Shown in pieces: positions 30,476-43,135 of a DNA stretch of 64,000 nucleotides. The stretch spans positions 1 through 64,000 of the forward strand of contig JASANE010011842.1 of the NCBI GenBank assembly GCA_030248225.1, read 5' to 3'. The DNA comes from Trileptium ribeirensis. Its lineage: Eukaryota; Nematoda; Enoplea; Enoplida; Thoracostomopsidae. The position numbers and the translations under genes were made by a program. The notes beneath the pieces are model-generated. The model did no database searches. It saw only the letters and a program-made list of their open reading frames with translations, and had not been told where the DNA came from. Numbering within the stretch: the stretch's first letter is position 1; every line of letters begins with the position of its first letter.

Positions 30476-33400
30476 GTCAGCCTATTTTTAGCATTTTCAA
30501 ACAAAAATTGTTGATTTTTCAATGAATAATTAGTGTAACGCTATTATTTTGGCGCATTTACTCCATCTCACCGTGATGATTGTGAATTTGGTGTTTATTA
30601 CTATTCGAAGAAGTCAAAAACATGCTATTAGATAATTAATTACTAATTAATTATTAATAAGCTGACTTGAGAAATGATAAATAAATTGCACCTGGGGCTT
30701 TCTATGTGACTGATCACGGATATGACATTTCTGGAGCTTTAAAACTTGACCGTATTAATACATACATACATTGTATATGCATTTACTATACATATTCTAT
30801 ATTTATACTGTACGTTATATATTCATATTTTAATATAATATACATACAGTGTAGTTATATTAAACATATGCATATTTAAATATAATGACAAAATAATTTT
30901 CTACTAAAACAAATCCGTTCGAAGGAAAACTGTGGCCGGTTGACAAACAAATAAGACAAAGGATTGTACAGTTTGGAGCTTTCGCTTTCAGAAAAAATGA
31001 GTATTTCTCGTGATATTATTATTAGAATCGGTTATGCAATACTGAATCGTTACGTTCCTGACGATACGAAACAGTAGAGTACATAGATATTTATTCATTG
31101 TTGTGTGAATATGCAATATGTTGATTAAAAAATGCTGCAATTCTGTGATATATAGAGTTAAAAGGTTACTTTCCTATGACACCAGACCAATAATAATATT
31201 GGGTTATAGTAACCAGGGATCCCATGTAATAAGAGACCTGAGAATTATTGACCACATAGCTATAAATATGGGAAATACACAGATTAAAATACTGCTCCAG
31301 ACAAAATATATTGACTGTTCAAAAGTTTCGTCGGGCAAGGGTTGTAGTCAGAAACCACAGAGAGGCACTAAATATATATGTCAGAAGGCACAACTTAAAA
31401 CGTACCTTTCACTTGTAAACGTGGACTTTACTTTCCTCTTTCTGGGTGTTCTCTGTTGCTCCGATGATCCTGGTTAGATGTTACTCATGTACCTATGAAT
31501 CTAATGCAAAATATTTGAGCAAATAGGTTTGTTTTGATCAGCATAGTTCCTGAACTCAATGATGGATATTCCGGCGTACTCCTATAAATTTGTAGGCAAA
31601 CGTACGAGCCGTATGCGAGTTATTCATAGATTATGAATTAGATTGTAAGATTTCCACTTTTCAATAAAACTTAGCAAAATTAAAATGTACTAGCTAGTGT
31701 TTGGAATAGTTGCTTGGCTAATATCTTATTTAATCATTCATCGTCTCTTTGTAACTAATGTCTTGTGGCATAAGGGAATACATATTTTAGGCTGTTTAAA
31801 GTCCTTTTATTAAAAAAGTAAAACAAAGTTATTTAAAAATGGTTAATGCCCATCTCATTATATACCGCCCGTGAACAACTGAGCACACCCACAAATTAAA
31901 CTAAATGTTATCTGGTAAGAAAATATGAAACCGGGTCCCCATTTTGTGATCCGATCACGGTAGTGACTTCATGGCCAGAGGACAGTTGTGTCAAGTTTTG
32001 AGTGTTGAGTTGGTTTTTTAAACCTAAGCTTGCGTTAGAATTGACTCAGTCTGAGTCTAGTTTTGAGTCATTGTTGATTAAAAATAAGTCTAATTGAGCC
32101 GAATTTAAGTCATGCTTAGGGTTAAAAAGGACCCACGAAAAACTTGACTCATCGTTTCGGCAGTGCAGTGCTCTGGTGACCCGGTTGTGGTAGTGATCCA
32201 ATGACAAGAGCATTTGTTAAATCGGCCAAGATATAATAATTCTGCGAATCCCTAAGACAGCTTAATATCTACTTGGTAAACCGGTATTATAAACGGATTA
32301 AAACTGTTGGGTCATATCCAGAGAAAACAGTCTTGAATAAACCAGGAATTCAAGTGATGTGTGTGAGCCACTCCGCTGTGTCATTTTATGGTCCTCTGAA
32401 GTCGTTTGTAAGCAAATTTCAAGCAGTCAGACAATACTTGCATACGAAACGGATGTGAAAAGGAACACGCGCTGCCGTCCAGGACAGTACATCCCGTTTC
32501 AAAGCTGCACGGGATAAACGTATTACGTAAAGCAGCCCAACATCTGCAAAATTCTACAAACGTTTTACCTTCCTGTCGACTTTTTAATGTGAATTTAATG
32601 CAATTGTCACAGAGTTGGGTTTTGCGGTTTGTGTCCCTGAGGGATGGCTGAGCAGAAAAAGTGGAAATCGAAAAAGCCTTGCTCTGTTATGTTAGTACAG
32701 TGCATAGCAGAGGCTTTAGGGATTCTGAATCAGGTTGGCTAAGTATCGGGTCACATATTGTGAACCGGTAACCCAGTTACAGATACGACCTGAAATGGTC
32801 AGTCACCCAGTGCCACAATAACTCGGTTCATCTCACTGGAAAGTAAAAACCTGATCAGAAACAAAAGGACATAGCGTAGCTAAAAATCCCATAAACTTAA
32901 AGTAATGTTTTCATCTTCCTAAACGAATACAGATTCGGGGTACGTCATCCAGGAAACTGAATAAATTTACGAAAGTTTCGCGCAGATTCTGCAATTCTGG
33001 CATGCCTGATTTACAACAAAGTTAAGTTGAATTTATGTAATATATACTTTATTCAGCTGAAATCTAAAAAATATATCTATTGTATTGTAATTACATTATC
33101 TATTTCGAAGAAAAGTTATTTAAATTTAGGTTCTTTAGATATATTTGAACCATTTTCATGAAACCCACTGTTTTATTTTGGGTACTAACATCATAAATAA
33201 CAGACAAGCTCACAACGTATCTGGCTATTTACGCCTGACACGTCTGTCTGGCAAAATTACGTTTCAGTTTTTTCACTGACGGTGTCCCGGACACCATACA
33301 CAAAAACGTTATATAGTGTGTGTAAATAAGAATATTGTTTAGCTAATACCACATAACTTTTTTCAAAATTTATGATGTAGTTTACGCCATACCGTCTCCG

Positions 33401-34415
33401 ACACTACTACCTATGTATACTATCCAAAAATACCATCAGAAACACTATGGTGCACAATACACTATATAGTGGATGGTGGCAGAGACACACAGGGTGAAAA
33501 AATCCTTCACAAGGTGTATCCTTTATAACGTAAACGCTGCATTTACACTTTACAGTCTCGATGTTACTAGTGACATTTTACAATTAGTCGGGAGCCCAAC
33601 TATAGATGAGATCATAGCACCAGGGCATATTCCATAGCTAATTTGTTCTAATACCAGTAAAAATAGTGAAATCTGTAATAACTAATAATCTACTTCTGTA
33701 AAAATATAATAAAAACATTGACAACGTTCAAAATATACATTGGCCGTAAAGTTGAGTTACAAAGGAAGAAACTATCATTATTGCACTTCACAAAGTTATG
33801 ACGACACAAAACTACGCAAAAACGTACGAATATCAAATCGTATCAATTTGTGGTATGCGTAATTTGAAAATATTAAAAATTGTCAAGTCTTCTATTCCAC
33901 GTTGTCTTTTGACACAGGACATACATATCAACTCTCGATAGTGCGTAAAATAGTTTTCGTATTCACGTCTGTGCGCCTTTCACATTACTAGTTTTAACTA
34001 CATAATTTTTGAGCACTACGGCTCTAAATAATAGTTAACTAAGCGGTCGGTACGATTTTTCACTGCCAATCTGATTCCAACAGTGCCAGTATTTTGTCGT
34101 TTTGTTGAAACCATATAAAATTAAAATTTTGTCGATACATATACGGTTGCCGTTGGTATCAATTCATCATGGCTCAAAAGAGCCGGAAGCGAATGAACGG
34201 GTATCACACACGTTGACTAGGCATGGACATCGGGTAGTATATCATCACTAGTTTACCCGACGCGATTAAACAAACCAGGTACCCGATTAGCCACCCGGTT
34301 ACCAGATACTAACTTCGGTTGTTCTCGTAAGCCGCAGCATCTACTGGAATTTGAGTATCTGCCACTAATTAGGTACATAAATCTGTAAATAAGGCTTGTG
34401 AATTGTGCGTGAGTA
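30476..34415. other. AT-rich intergenic stretch with faint repeat relics
   Basis: No gene is supported. Two weak signals are visible. A GTGATCC/GGTGACC...GTAGTGA block repeats directly at about 31,945 and 32,177. A sequence ending TATAACGTAAACGCTGCAT near 33,528-33,548 resembles the right terminus of the inverted-repeat element at 45,863-46,373. An ORF of 119 codons at 31,118 has no recognisable content. Confidence 0.5.
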
Positions 34416-34838
34416 AACTTAACCTGCACCCGCTGACTATCCTATTATGTTATTTGGAAAAAATTGTGTTACCGAACTCTATCAATTCAAGCAAAATTTT
34501 CTGTTTTCTGTTCGCGAACATTACGATTGTTTGCTAACGAAATGTTATCGCTTTTGAATTACTGAGTATTATGTTCGCAAACATAATGAAAAAATACAGG
34601 ATCCTTTCGTTTATGCCGTAGCACTTACATTGAATTTGTTCGCGAACAAAGACGAATCCTAAGTGAAAACTAACAATTGTCGTAGAACTGTTATTGGCCG
34701 ATTGCGAATCATTACTTCTGTGCTAGCAATGAATCGAATCCCCTTTATTACTTGTTCGCTAACAATGGATAGTTAGTGTAGTTTTACATTCGACATCGGG
34801 TTTACAAAATAGGATAGTTAGTGGGCGCAGGTTAAGTT
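34416..34838. mobile_element. TA-flanked MITE with about 31-bp terminal inverted repeats
   Basis: AACTTAACCTGCACCCGC... at the left and its near-exact reverse complement at the right (34,808-34,838) form terminal inverted repeats with only about three mismatches over about 31 bp. Both ends abut TA (34,414-34,415 and 34,839-34,840), the target duplication of Tc1/mariner/pogo-type elements. The interior contains two copies of the palindrome TGTTCGCGAACA or its core and no coding capacity. Confidence 0.85.
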
Positions 34839-34841
34839 TAG

Positions 34842-35990
34842 TAGCGCATTGCTAAAAATGTTACCTCTCCAGGCTACTTTAAAGTAAACAACACAACAGT
34901 TAGTTTATTTATGAAATTAAGAAGCGTAATGAATGAAAATTTTATTAAAACTAATGAGATGTGTTTCCAAAGATTTTTTGAATTTGCTACACATTTCCAG
35001 CATAGTTGAAGGGTTTCGTCGAGTCAACAAGTTTTGCAGTAGGGTAAACTCGTCTATTGCCGGCATTTCTGTGCAATCATTGTGACACACAAAAGTTTAT
35101 TTGTAATATTAAAATAACTACAAAAGCTTTAGTAGCCAAAGTTTAACACCATCATAAAAAGCGCTGTTTTAATCATCTGTCAAACGGTCGACCTTCTAGG
35201 TAACTCCGTTCATGAGCTATTGTCACAAATGTGATAAATACTTCAGAAAAGATATTTATGTCCTAGTTCGGCACATTGTCGGGTAGCCCGTCATTTATAT
35301 GTCTAATGCTGTCATTTGACAACCCATTATCGGCATATCCAGTCAACGATAAAAGCTCGTTTATGCACTTCAAAAATTGCTGCATTTTCCGCTCCAAATG
35401 TTTAAGAATGTACTTTTGTCCGTATTCTATTGACATATATGTAAGTACAACCAGAGCAGCAACCACTGTTCAACCTGGTGCTCCAATCGGATAACATGAC
35501 CCGGTGTTAAGTTTTGTTTCAGAGATGTTTTACAGATACTGTCATGCATTCCGTGGGATATTAGCCACTGGTCCCTTCCCTTCAGAAATATTGCGCTAGG
35601 AGGATGCTCCCCACAGAGGAATCCACCTGTACTGACGTCCAGCAGCAACATTTTAGTTGCGACTTAACGTAGGTATACCTATGAAATACTGAGTACAATA
35701 ATTACAATCATTAATTTTAAGCCTAAACACATATTATGAGACAATATTACTGTACTACGAGCCTCAGACTAGAGACACCTGTTCAGTACCTGGGGGTCAG
35801 GCCCTTGACTCTGAGTCCCGGTCCCCACTACTGACCCGATCTCACCCGGTGACACGGTTGCGGGTCTGGTTACAACTATATATAGTAAACAACGTGGCTA
35901 AATGTAAAAGTACACATATACCTATGTATGTAAGTTTTAGATATTGAAAGTGGATCCATGAAACCGAATGTAGCGTTTCGCTATTACCCA
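34842..35990. other. Intergenic stretch with possible minus-strand coding relic
   Basis: Two minus-strand open stretches (35,427-35,651 and 35,263-35,466) overlap in different frames and have balanced amino acid composition, so they might be a frameshifted gene fragment, but I cannot assign them to a family. Nothing else is seen. Confidence 0.3.
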
Positions 35991-35994
35991 ATTT

Positions 35995-38900
35995 TTATTC
36001 AATATATTTCAAAAACTCTTTAGCTTTAATTTTCGAGCACTTTTCGCAAAAGAATGTTGTATCGTCTATAACACCTCCACAGTTTTCGTGCTGCCATTCA
36101 AAGCACCTCAGGCACTGCACCCAATCGTCACCCTTCTTATCTTTCCTGTAATCAGTTCCGCATCCCATGCAGATCCATCGCTTTCCAGATTTCTTGCGCG
36201 GTGAGTTACTTTTAAAACTTTTACGAGGTTTTACTACAGGGCAATAACTTTTCGCTGATGGGGCATACGACGCTGGTGGAAGAACTTTTGGGTTCATGTG
36301 GGGTGTTGGTGCTTTCATTCGGTCTAAAGCCTTTATTGCCTCTTTCCGGTTTGCATTGAAACGCGGAAGCAATGATGTAAATGAGCTCGCGCTAGGACGA
36401 CTTGAGGTTGGTGTTTCTGATACGGCTTGTAACGGCGTCAGATTGTGCTCGCTGTCAGGATGATCCATATCTTCATTGTTTTCGCTGACGACAGTTTCGA
36501 TAGCCCCAATTCCGAGATATTCGGGCGAACCCATTTCATTCATAACGTGAACAACCGCTTGCTCAATGCTTAACTGTTCATCGTCAATTGCAGGTGATAG
36601 TCGCTCCATCGGACTGCTAATTGGAGATGATAGTTGCTCCGCCGGGCCGTCAACTGCAGGTGATAGTCGCTCCATCGGACTGCTAATTGGAGATGATAGT
36701 TGCTCCGCCGGGCCGTCAATTGCAGGTGATAGTCGCTCCATCGGACCGCTAATTGGAGATGATTGTTGCTCCGCCGGGCCGTCAATCGCAGGTGATAGTC
36801 GCTCCACTGGACTGCTAATTGGAGATAATAGGTGCTCCGCCTGGCCGTCAGTTGCAGATCGCGCCAAGCCTTGATCTGTCGCGGTATTATATTGCGAAGC
36901 TTCATTATTTTCCAGTGCGCATAGCATGTTTTCGGAAATTGCAAAAGCACTATCCGGAATGCTGTCAAAACTGAAAGGACACAGTCCACACTTTTTGAAC
37001 CCAGTTATTGCTCGGTCAGGTAAAGCAGTCTGCCGGTAAGCAGCCATAAATATTGGTCCGAATTCTTTTCTATCGATGACGCGACCAGGATTGGAAACCA
37101 TGAAGCTGTTGCAGCGTGAATTCCAGTAGCTTTTGAAAGGCGAAAACACTGAAACGTCCAACGGTTGCAAATAATTCGACGTATGCGATGGCAGAGCAAT
37201 TAATTCCACATTGTGTTTATCTGCAAGTTTTCGCACTTCTTCGCTGTTGTGGCTGGGATGATTATCGGTAAACAGAACGGATCTCTGACCTTGCAGAATT
37301 GGCGGCCGGTGCGACAAAAAATGCTGAAACCATTCCACGAACAACTCGCGATCAATCCATCCTTTTTTAGAGCAGCGAACCTCCGTTCCTGGCGGCAAGT
37401 TTTTGCGATGCTCTTCAAAAATGCGAGAACCCTTATGTATGACGAACGGTGGGATGAATTGTCCAGCGGCGTTGCAACAAAATACTATTGTAGTTGTTGA
37501 ACCCCGTTCAGCTGACGTGACTGTCTGAACCAGTTTACTGCCTCGTTTGGCAACGACCTTTACCCTACCGCTAGCCGGAACGACTTGCACTCCTGTTTCG
37601 TCGCAATTGAACATGCGACTAGGATCATCCAAAACTCCAAACGACTCCAGTAACCCTTTTAGTTCACCAAAGTATGCTTTAATGCGATTCTTCTCCATTC
37701 CAAGAGCCCGATTGCGAGATATATTTTCCGATGTGCAGACCGAGAGCTGAGGGTGACGCTCTTTGAAACCGACCCACCAGTCCCAGCCAGCGCGCTTAGT
37801 TTTGAATTAAAATTATTGGGTATTTTATTTTCCTCACAATATTCATAAGCGAGTTTTCGAACATTATCAATTGTCAATGGAAAACCTGCGTTTTGTCTTT
37901 TGATAATTTCCGATTCTAAATCATTTTCCTGGCCAAAAGAAAGTGTTGTTGGATGTCCGAGTGTGTACTGCGTAGACTTTGCACCTTGAATCCAGCGGTC
38001 GCGTAGTGTCATTCGGGGGACGTTGTGTTTTCTGGCAATTGCAGCTAATCCTCGATAGCTTCCTAAAAAGCAGTGGAGAAAAGTAAATTACATAACGTAT
38101 TTTGGTAGGACCCCTAAAGACCCACTGTGCCCAGCGGAACGGTACTTGGGATCTCGCTTCTGTATTCAAACATGTTACGCCAGATCACTGTAATACCTGG
38201 TTTAATGCCTGAAATACTGTAAAACGTTTTCCCAACTTCCGTTGGGCCTTAGTGCTCGAAATTCTGTGAAAATTGTAAAAAATTACCAATTTTTGTGACT
38301 GGCAGTTAAGATAATTGGCCTGATCAAGCAGTATAGCGAAAATTCAAAAGCAAGCTTAAAACAATGCAATATTTATCATTTGAATATTACAGTTTTACCG
38401 TTATGTTTACCTACATAAGGTACACGAACAAAAAAAACAACAAAAACGCTTATCTTAAAGTAGCGATAAACTCTTAATCGATCACTCAAGTTTTTAGAAA
38501 AAGATCATTCGGTACATTGTCCTCATTATAATAAACGAGTATGTCGGGTTGATAAACCACACATGGGTCTATGCGGCACCGCATATATTTAACCGTGAAA
38601 CTGCTGAGTCTCAGCAGACCTTCCTTTAAAAGCATCTAACCGAAACATACCTTTACATAGTACATAAAGTCAGCTGTACCGTGATCGCGGTGAACCAGGC
38701 TCTAAGCAAACTAAACAGTGCCACGGCATTGCAGAAATAAACGCTATGACCAACGGACACTTCTGCTTTCACCGAATATTCGATCTGAAATTTGTATAGA
38801 TTGGTTCATGAGGACGCAGTTTTTGCGACTGCTGTGACCTCTTGCACTGGGCAAAACGAGATTCTAACTCGTAAACTAAGCATTATGAAACTCACCAACT

Positions 38901-39160
38901 TTCAGACATGATCCAACATAGGCATTATATACCTAATCAAACGTACTTATTGCTTCCTCGCGATCACCATGGAACTTCGTTAAATCCACAGCGGCATCAA
39001 CGTCATCAAAAGCAGCTTGCATATTTTCTGGAGTCCACTGTTGCCTCTTTTTCACTTCCGTTGGTTTTTTTGGAGCTACATGTTTCAAGGTCTTTCTCGC
39101 TAGCGGTAGTCGTGTTGTTATTCTTTTATTCGCGCTCGCGACGAGTTTTATTCTGGCCAT
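35995..39160 (-). pseudogene. pogo/Tigger-like DDE transposase gene with predicted intron, one frameshift and C-terminal PHD finger
   Basis: On the minus strand a first exon (39160-38968) encodes a basic N-terminus ending in the start of a psq-type helix-turn-helix. A GT...AG intron (38967-38063) would join it in frame to the rest of that helix (SYRGLAAIARKHNVPRMTL) in exon 2. A CENPB-type HTH follows, broken by a frameshift near 37,795-37,805. The catalytic region is open from about 37,790: Asp in FNCDETGV, Asp in LFTDNHPSHNS and Asp in LQPLDVSVF give the DDD triad of the pogo/Tigger DDE superfamily. A linker with 22-residue repeats precedes a C-terminal PHD-type zinc finger (CMGC...CLRC...HENC...CEKC) near the stop at 35,995. 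The copy is nearly intact; the single frameshift may be mutation or sequencing error. Terminal inverted repeats were not identified. Confidence 0.85.
36590..36860 (-). repeat. In-frame 66-bp minisatellite in the transposase linker
   Basis: About four copies of a 66-bp unit encode 22-residue repeats with the core LSPISSPMERLSPAIDGPAE. The period is a multiple of three, so copy-number changes keep the downstream PHD finger in frame. Confidence 0.9.
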
Positions 39161-40309
39161 AATGAAATTGTCTGAAAGGAAAAAGTTATAAATAACGTTA
39201 TAAGTAGCCGGGTCGGGCGTTTTACATTCGACTGGAGCGGTAAGGTCCGTCTTAAAATTAGGTAAAATGAAACACAAAAATTTCTGAGTACCTATAGGGA
39301 ATTTCACACTATTCCGCGTTGATTTATCGTGTTATTTTGATAGGCCCGTTTTTTGAAAGCCAGCGTGTTCAAAGTGCCGGACCAGACAATGACGCACATA
39401 TGGGCAATTGGCATCCGCAAAACAGACACCATGCATATGGGACCTTAACTCTATAGGTCTTCATTGTGTACGGAATCTTGTACCTATGGTTCCATGCGGG
39501 ACATGGCGTATGTTATATGAATGCCGGTAGCCCATATGCGAATCATCCATAACCTAAGTGCAAATGTGTAGCACGCCGTTGAAGAACAGAAGTGTACCCC
39601 AAAACGAGTGACTATTCCTTTAGCTGCCATTCTGGTTCAATATCGCCGCTGAATTAAAAAAATATTGTAGTTGAGATTAAACTATATGTGCCGATATTAA
39701 ACACAGAAGTGACGGCAATCGCCGAGTCGGAGTGCCTATGTTTAACACTAGAATTTCGCTTGACGGAAAACCCCCAACTACGTGACGTAATTAACCGAGA
39801 ATGCCGAAAATACCCTAAATTTTGGGATTTCGAAGATACCATGAAATTTGCATACATCAAACGTAAAACTGTTCACACATTGCTGGAAAACGGTGTAGTT
39901 AATGTACGGTGTCCAATGTATGTGTAGTGAAAAAAGTAACAGAATAAAGCTTGTCAAAGCTTAGTTCTCGACGTTTTCGCTTAGCATTAAAACGTAAAAA
40001 ATAATCAAAATTTTAATAGAAGTTACGCAGCGTTAACAAACATAATACCAAAAAATAAATACACAACTTACAAAAATTTGGCGCACACCAATCTGTAGCG
40101 AAAAGAATGACGAATGCGATGATCTATCTTGAGCGGCTGAATTCACAACAGAATAATTTTAACATTCTGAAAAGCTTAGATATGACGGCAATACCCGAGT
40201 GACGGATTAGACGAGTTTACCCTATAACTTGTGGCGCAATTTTATGCAAATACGAAATGGTTTTCAAATATTTTGATAAAGACCAAGGTAACCTTGTTGA
40301 GCTCTCCAA
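39161..40309. other. Intergenic stretch, nothing recognised
   Basis: It may contain the 5' end of the pogo-type element but no inverted repeat could be matched to the other side. A 79-codon ORF at 39,688 on the + strand has no recognisable features. Confidence 0.45.
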
Positions 40310-40845
40310 ATTCCGGGAATTTCATAAAATAAAAAAAATTGGAAACATTTAGGTGATGTCAGAAAATTAAATAAACTTTGGAATTTTGGACTTAGGTAAC
40401 GTAGAAGTTACAAACCGAGTAATTTTCTAACCTGGGAACTAAGAATTGTGGAAATGGGGAATTTTTGAATCTGTGAATTTTGAAAATGTCCTACTTTAGC
40501 GAACCTGGAAATTTCGGAAATTAGAAAATGTCGCAAAATTAGGAAATAATTTGGGAATTTCGGAATCCTGCGGATTTTGAGAATTTAATTAACCTTGGAC
40601 TTTTGACTTTAGGCAATGTGGTAACTAGAGAACTTGGTTAGAAGCTATGGAAATCAGGAATTTCGGAACATAGAAATTCAGAATTAGAAAACTGAGGATT
40701 TGGGAATCTGGGAATTTTGAAAATGTATGACTTTAGGAAATTTGAGAATTTTATAATCTGTTAATTTCGGAAGTGCCCGAATTAAGGAAGTTGGGATTTT
40801 GGAAACATGAAAATTTGGAAGCTTGAAAATTTTGAAATTTATCGT
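40310..40845. repeat. Degenerate GGAATTTTGA-type short-period repeat
   Basis: The motif GGAATTTTG(A/G)A and variants recur dozens of times with a short irregular period of about 10-12 bp, often extended as GAAAATGT or GACTTTAGG. The strand asymmetry (G/A/T-rich on +) and high divergence indicate an old simple repeat. Confidence 0.75.
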
Positions 40846-40869
40846 TTTCATGTATCCATGGCGCCAACA

Positions 40870-41700
40870 TGAATTGGTCAAACATTGGGCAACGCACTAA
40901 ATCATTTGGAAATTAAAAGGTTAATCAGAAATTGGTCGATCGCTTTACTAAACTCTGACATCAACAACTTTGCCAAGTTTGACGATAGCGCACATTGCGA
41001 ATAGTTATGTTAATTCAATTTATCGCGTGGCGCAGGTTTGGATGTGCGTTGTTATTCTTTCGCTTTTATATATTCTTCAAGGAACAGAGCAACAGCTCCA
41101 ACATAGCTCAGTGTTATGTATGCCGCTAGCATCCGGGCTAAATTTCTGGCACCGGCATGCAATTGTGAAACATTGCAATACGCACAAACTAATTCAAACA
41201 TTAGTAGGTTAATCAAAAAATTGGCAAATCGCTTGACTAATCCTGTAATAGGCAACTGTTCTAACTAACCGTATCCTATCATTGCAACGCTTTGTGTTAA
41301 CACAATTTATCGCGTAGCGTGCCTTTGAATGTGCGTTGCTTAATCGTTTGTAAGGTTCCGAGCAAAAGCTCCAAAATAGCTGAGTTGTTTGCTTTTGATG
41401 ACACGCGAGCAAACCAGTTTGAACCGGAATACATTTTACAAACATTGCATGACGCTCAAACTAATTAGGGTGCTAAGGGGTTAATTAAAAATCTGTCATT
41501 CGCTTGGAGAACACTGTCATGGGCAAACTTTACCGGTTGACGTAAGCGTATATTGCGACGCTTTTTTAACATAGTTTATTGCTAAGCGTATGTTTATACA
41601 TGCGTTTGTTATTCGATCGCTTTGCGATGTTCCATCAGGAACCGACAAACAGGCTCGAGATAGCTCCGTGGTTTACGCACTGCGTGTTCTAATTCTAATA
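40870..41700. repeat. Degenerate tandem repeat of about 280 bp, three copies
   Basis: Three units share the ordered landmarks AAACATTG, a GGTTAAT block, a CATTGCGA-like block, TTTATCGCGTAGCG or similar, GTGCGTTG, TTC(C/A)G and AATAGCT. The TTTATCGC(G/T) landmark lies at about 41,020, 41,307 and 41,575, giving periods of 287 and 268 bp. Confidence 0.8.
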
Positions 41701-42667
41701 TCGCGAAACTAGAAATGATAAACAGAAAATGAATAGGTATAGAACAAATACATGTAAAGTTAGTTGCCTTCCAAAATAAAAACACATCAGTATAAAGCAA
41801 TTATAGACAAACAGAAAGAAATGACACTATTTTTCGGAATAGGACTATTACATTGTAAGGCATTGTGGTTTTACTGTATTAAACTCAACTGAAAACAATA
41901 CGAGTGTAGATGCTATATAAAATTATACTAGTCCAACGCTATATCGCCCGTTGAAATACAAGTGTACTTGTCTGCCAAGGCTAGGTGCCAATATTTACAA
42001 TATAATTAAGAAGGTAAATAGTTTATTTTGTTGCACTACAAAAGCCACAGGTTGGTATTTACCATACATTCTCATAGGGAATTACCCTTCTGAGGCACCC
42101 AACCTTCCCCCTCTGCTCGGCTACCTCACCGCCTGAAAGTTGGTCCAAATCCCCCTTACGGTGGCAAAGGCGCCGCAGCCGCCGACGCTTACCCTCCAGG
42201 AAGGCCAAAGGCCTCGCGACCCTAAAGACCCAACTACCCTCCGTAGACTTCGGACGTCGGTCTAGGCATAGGTATTACCTAACTTAGGTAACAACATGTG
42301 GTTATTTACTGTACCAACAAAGCCAAAACGTGGCGTTGCTGCACCACTGCCACGACGGTATGTGGATATGTAGCGCCATTGCCTCGAAAACGTGGCAGTC
42401 AAAAGTCATTGCCACACTACGCTATGCCAATACTACTGTTTAGGTTTCAAACGGCATGGATTTGCTTATGTATTGCCACGTTTTCGTGGCAGAGATAAAG
42501 AATTGCCACAATCACAATTTGTAATTCGTGGCAAAGCTGTTACATGTGTGACACGGCGTGCAGTCGCTGCACGCAACTTAATGTGAACGCGGCATTAGGC
42601 TGAAATTGGTGTTATGAAGTGGTATAATTGCGTAAACTAAAAATAGATTTTTAGTAGTACAAATAGT
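41701..42667. other. Intergenic stretch with GTGGC/GCCAC cluster
   Basis: From 42,330 to 42,530 the motif GCCAC or its complement occurs at least seven times, including the perfect hairpin TGCCACG-TTTT-CGTGGCA at 42,474-42,491. Around 42,575-42,595 a TGTGAACGCGGCAT terminus resembles the end of the inverted-repeat element at 45,863-46,373. This is probably a decayed MITE whose left end I could not place. No gene is seen. Confidence 0.45.
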
Positions 42668-43128
42668 CATATATGGCGGCAGGGGGATAACCCCCCTGAG
42701 GTACGGACCGCACCCCCGAGACCGAAAAGCCAGGGGGGTTACCAACCCCACCCCCCCCCCCCCGAGGCCGAAAAGCCAGAGCGGCAACTAGGGTAAACTC
42801 TGCATTTTATATACATAATGCTCAGAATTGTAAATGCTCAGTATGCAATCTTCACTGCTCAGGATCGGAAACCCCGAAGGGAGGGGTGCGGACCCCAAAA
42901 CCCGCGCCTCAGCCAGTTTCGAGGCCAGACCCTAGTACACAAACTGAACCCATAGGCGAAAAATATGGCTGCTAGGATCAAAAAAAATAAAAAAGGTCCT
43001 CACGACCAACCCCCCTAGGAAAATTAAGCCGGCCACGGGGGGGGGGTTACCCCCCTGAAATGGCCGCGCCCCCCCCCCCCTCCGTAGGGGGCCTCTACCC
43101 CTGCCATGACCGACCGCCGCCATGTATG
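42668..43128. mobile_element. GC-rich MITE with 13-bp inverted repeats and 7-bp target duplication
   Basis: CATATATGGCGGC (42668-42680) and GCCGCCATGTATG (43116-43128) are inverted repeats matching at 12 of 13 positions. The direct repeat AAATAGT flanks both sides exactly (42661-42667 and 43129-43135). The 461-bp interior is GC-rich, with poly-C runs and a partially duplicated GGGTTACCCCCCTGA-type block, and has no coding capacity. Confidence 0.8.
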
Positions 43129-43135
43129 AAATAGT

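Noticed and set aside
31945..32830. MITE bounded by GTGACCCGGT motifs
   Set aside because: The direct and inverted matches are too short and diverged to define ends.
36566..36874. 102-codon + strand repeat ORF
   Set aside because: It is antisense to the transposase linker minisatellite.
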